From contig NC_004722.1 of assembly GCF_000007825.1 (NCBI RefSeq), forward strand, positions 2,582,501 to 2,646,500: a stretch of DNA of 64,000 nucleotides. The letters run 5' to 3'. Within the stretch, counting starts at the first letter, position 1. Every line of letters starts with the position of its first letter. The stretch comes from Bacillus cereus ATCC 14579. GTDB lineage: Bacteria; Bacillota; Bacilli; Bacillales; Bacillaceae_G. The translations under genes were made by a program, and so were the position numbers. A model generated the notes under the pieces. The model ran no database searches. It worked only from the letters and a program-made list of their open reading frames with translations, and had not been told where the DNA came from. This document shows, piece after piece, positions 62,005 to 64,000 of the stretch.

Positions 62005-64000
62005 ATGCAAAAACTCCAAACGAATAAAGGCGCTCGATATATGATGATTGCTTTTATTGTTTTGTTTCTTATTATGATTTTGCGTATATTCTATATTCAG
62101 GCAGTAGGAGTCGTGCATAATGTGAATGTAAAGGATCTCGCGAATGAACAACATAATAAAAAAGGTGTTTTAGAAGCGAATCGTGGCACTATCTATGATC
62201 AAACCGGAAAGGTGTTAGTACAAGATTCTACAACGTATCGAGTTGTTGTGAATTTAAAAGGAAAAGATAAAGTGAAAAATAAAGATGAAACCGCACAACA
62301 ATTAGCCGATGCGCTTGAAATTGATAAAGAAGAAGTATTAAAAAACTTTCATGAAGGGCGTACGCAAGTTGAAATTGGGAAAATTGGTCGGAACTTATCT
62401 AGGGAAAAGAAGGAAAAAATTAATGATTTAAAAATACCAGGTGTATCTTTTATGTCGGAAAAAGCAAGAGTGTATCCGAATGAAGACTTTGCATCCTATA
62501 TACTTGGTTTTGCTAGACCAGATGATAAAGGGAATACGGAAGGAAAGTTTGGGCTTGAAAAGAGTTTGGATAAATATTTGCGCTCTACAAACGGGAATAT
62601 AGAATATGTGGGTACACGAAGAGGGATTCCGCTTACAAATGATATAGGTAAAGTAGAACCTGCTAAAAATGGAAATAACGTATATTTAACACTTGATAAA
62701 CAAATTAATAGCTTTTTAGAAGAAGCGATGAACAAAGCACAAGAGCATTATGATCCGTCTATGTTAATTGGAATTATTGCTGATCCAAAAACAGGAAAGG
62801 TTTTAGCGATGTCTAGTAAACCTAGTTACAATCCTAATGTAGGTGATATCGAATATTTTTTAAATGATCCGATTGCAAATGCATATGAACCAGGTTCAAC
62901 AATGAAAGTTTTTACGTTAGCAGCTGCCATTAATGAAGGTGTATATAACGGCAAAGAATATTTTCAATCTGGAAAATATTCCGTTGGTTCATCTGATATA
63001 AAAGATCATAATGGTGGATTTGGATGGGGATCAATTACATTTGATGAAGGTTTTGAAAGGTCATCAAACGTAGCTTTTTCTATTTTAGAAGATCAGTTAC
63101 TGAAACCAAATAAATTTAAGCAATATATGAATAAATTTGGATTCAATCAAAAAACAGGAATAGATTTACCTGGAGAAAGTAAAAATACTTTATTATTAAA
63201 TACGCAAATTCAACAGGTTACAACTTCTTTTGGTCAAGGTTCTACAGTAACTCCAATTCAATTAATCCAAGCGGCTACTGCTATAGCAAATGACGGGAAA
63301 ATGATGCAACCATATATCGTTGATAAAGTTGTAAATCCAACAAACAAGGAAGTTATTATGGAAAATCAACCGAAAGAAATTGGGAATCCGATAAAAAAAG
63401 AAACAGCGGACAAAGTTAGAAGCTTAATGGAGCGTGTTATAACATCTTCAAAAGGAACTGGTACAATGTATAAAGTGGATGGTTATCCAATTGGAGGTAA
63501 GACAGGAACAGCACAAATACCGAATCCTGAAAACGGCCGATATATGGAAGGGAAAGAGAATTACATTTTCTCCTTTTTAGGAATGGCTCCAATTGATGAT
63601 CCGGAGTTAATCGTATACTTAGCTATTAAGCAGCCAAAGTTAAAAGGAGATGAGTATGGAGCTCAGCCTCTTGCTGAAATATTTAAACCTGTTATAAAAA
63701 ACAGCCTTGAATATTTAAAGGTGAAACCGTATACAGAAAAACAAATAGCTGATGCAATGAAACAATCTCAATTAAAAGTACAAAATTATGTAAATCAATC
63801 GATGGATACAATAGAGAAAAGTGTAGAAAAAGAGAAGCTACAGCCGGTAATTTTAGGAGAAGGAAAAATAATAAAACAATATCCACAGTCTGGCGAGGTA
63901 ATGAGTGAAGGTGATCGTATATTTTTATTAGGGAATAACGCACAAATGCCAAATGTAAAAGGTTGGTCCATGCGTGATATTATGTATTTCTCCAAACTTT
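62005..64000 (+). CDS. PBP2B/SpoVD-like class B penicillin-binding protein with PASTA domain, 3' end missing
   Basis: The frame is open from ATG 62005 (after GAGAGGAG) to the window edge, 665 codons. It has one membrane segment (MMIAFIVLFLIMILRIF), then the dimerisation domain from EANRGTIYDQTGK. The transpeptidase domain has EPGSTMK (active Ser), SSN in FERSSNVAF, and KTGT in GGKTGTAQIP. A PASTA domain begins near LQPVILGEG, and a second may start at MPNVKGWSM at the edge. PASTA repeats separate it from the PBP at 348. The class makes septal or spore peptidoglycan. Confidence 0.93.
   Translation, partial: MQKLQTNKGARYMMIAFIVLFLIMILRIFYIQAVGVVHNVNVKDLANEQHNKKGVLEANRGTIYDQTGKVLVQDSTTYRVVVNLKGKDKVKNKDETAQQLADALEIDKEEVLKNFHEGRTQVEIGKIGRNLSREKKEKINDLKIPGVSFMSEKARVYPNEDFASYILGFARPDDKGNTEGKFGLEKSLDKYLRSTNGNIEYVGTRRGIPLTNDIGKVEPAKNGNNVYLTLDKQINSFLEEAMNKAQEHYDPSMLIGIIADPKTGKVLAMSSKPSYNPNVGDIEYFLNDPIANAYEPGSTMKVFTLAAAINEGVYNGKEYFQSGKYSVGSSDIKDHNGGFGWGSITFDEGFERSSNVAFSILEDQLLKPNKFKQYMNKFGFNQKTGIDLPGESKNTLLLNTQIQQVTTSFGQGSTVTPIQLIQAATAIANDGKMMQPYIVDKVVNPTNKEVIMENQPKEIGNPIKKETADKVRSLMERVITSSKGTGTMYKVDGYPIGGKTGTAQIPNPENGRYMEGKENYIFSFLGMAPIDDPELIVYLAIKQPKLKGDEYGAQPLAEIFKPVIKNSLEYLKVKPYTEKQIADAMKQSQLKVQNYVNQSMDTIEKSVEKEKLQPVILGEGKIIKQYPQSGEVMSEGDRIFLLGNNAQMPNVKGWSMRDIMYFSKL

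Overview
The window is low-GC Firmicute DNA and almost certainly comes from the Bacillus cereus group. Indicators are an exosporium-leader collagen-like protein, a Ger(x)C germination lipoprotein, a YjcZ-type small sporulation protein, an IS231-type transposase, and many short dispersed repeats with IS231-like ends. No rRNA, tRNA or CRISPR array was seen.

Left chromosomal flank (1-5938): the tail of a sensor histidine kinase, a class B penicillin-binding protein (PBP), a type I signal peptidase, a frameshifted UDP-glycosyltransferase, an aspartate/glutamate racemase, and a SAM-I riboswitch with its promoter and terminator. The riboswitch precedes the first 230 bases of an ECF-transporter S component (UPF0397 family).

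Island (5939-53679, about 47.7 kb): the other 319 bases of that S-component gene lie at 53680-53998, directly before the ECF ATPase and EcfT genes. Joining the two parts gives an uninterrupted 182-residue protein, so everything between is an insertion. Its ends are imperfect inverted repeats, there is no target duplication, and six extra bases sit at the right junction. At the left end are four overlapping genes: three tyrosine recombinases and a helix-turn-helix/coiled-coil protein. This arrangement resembles Tn554 and recombinase-in-trio elements.

Island cargo, in order: a ThiF/E1-like plus formyltransferase gene pair facing an ArsR-type regulator; an AraC-type regulator; small orphan genes; a decayed cytochrome P450; a collagen-like exosporium protein bracketed by inverted MITEs; a germination lipoprotein with a permease stub; a 5010-residue DUF11-repeat protein; an isochorismatase-like hydrolase; a 2-kb gene-poor stretch with recurring hairpins; remnants of a phosphodiesterase/inositol-3-phosphate synthase operon; an XRE regulator; an HNH nuclease paired with a RAMP-like phage protein; and two spore-family or membrane genes.

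Nested insertion (41106-48321): the inositol-3-phosphate synthase gene is split by a 7.2-kb composite element flanked by an 8-bp target duplication. It carries an IS231-like element, HAD, DUF1572 and GNAT genes, a group II intron and a secreted-protein gene. Removing it restores a 391-residue reading frame.

Right flank (53680-64000): ECF ATPase and EcfT, a YjcZ-like peptide, a broken sensor kinase, a protein-kinase-like protein, a GrpB-family protein, a quinone-oxidoreductase-like MDR enzyme, a PAP2 phosphatase, and a PBP2B/SpoVD-like PBP running off the end. Several genes inside and outside the island carry single-base frameshifts, some in homopolymers. These may be real decay or sequencing error.
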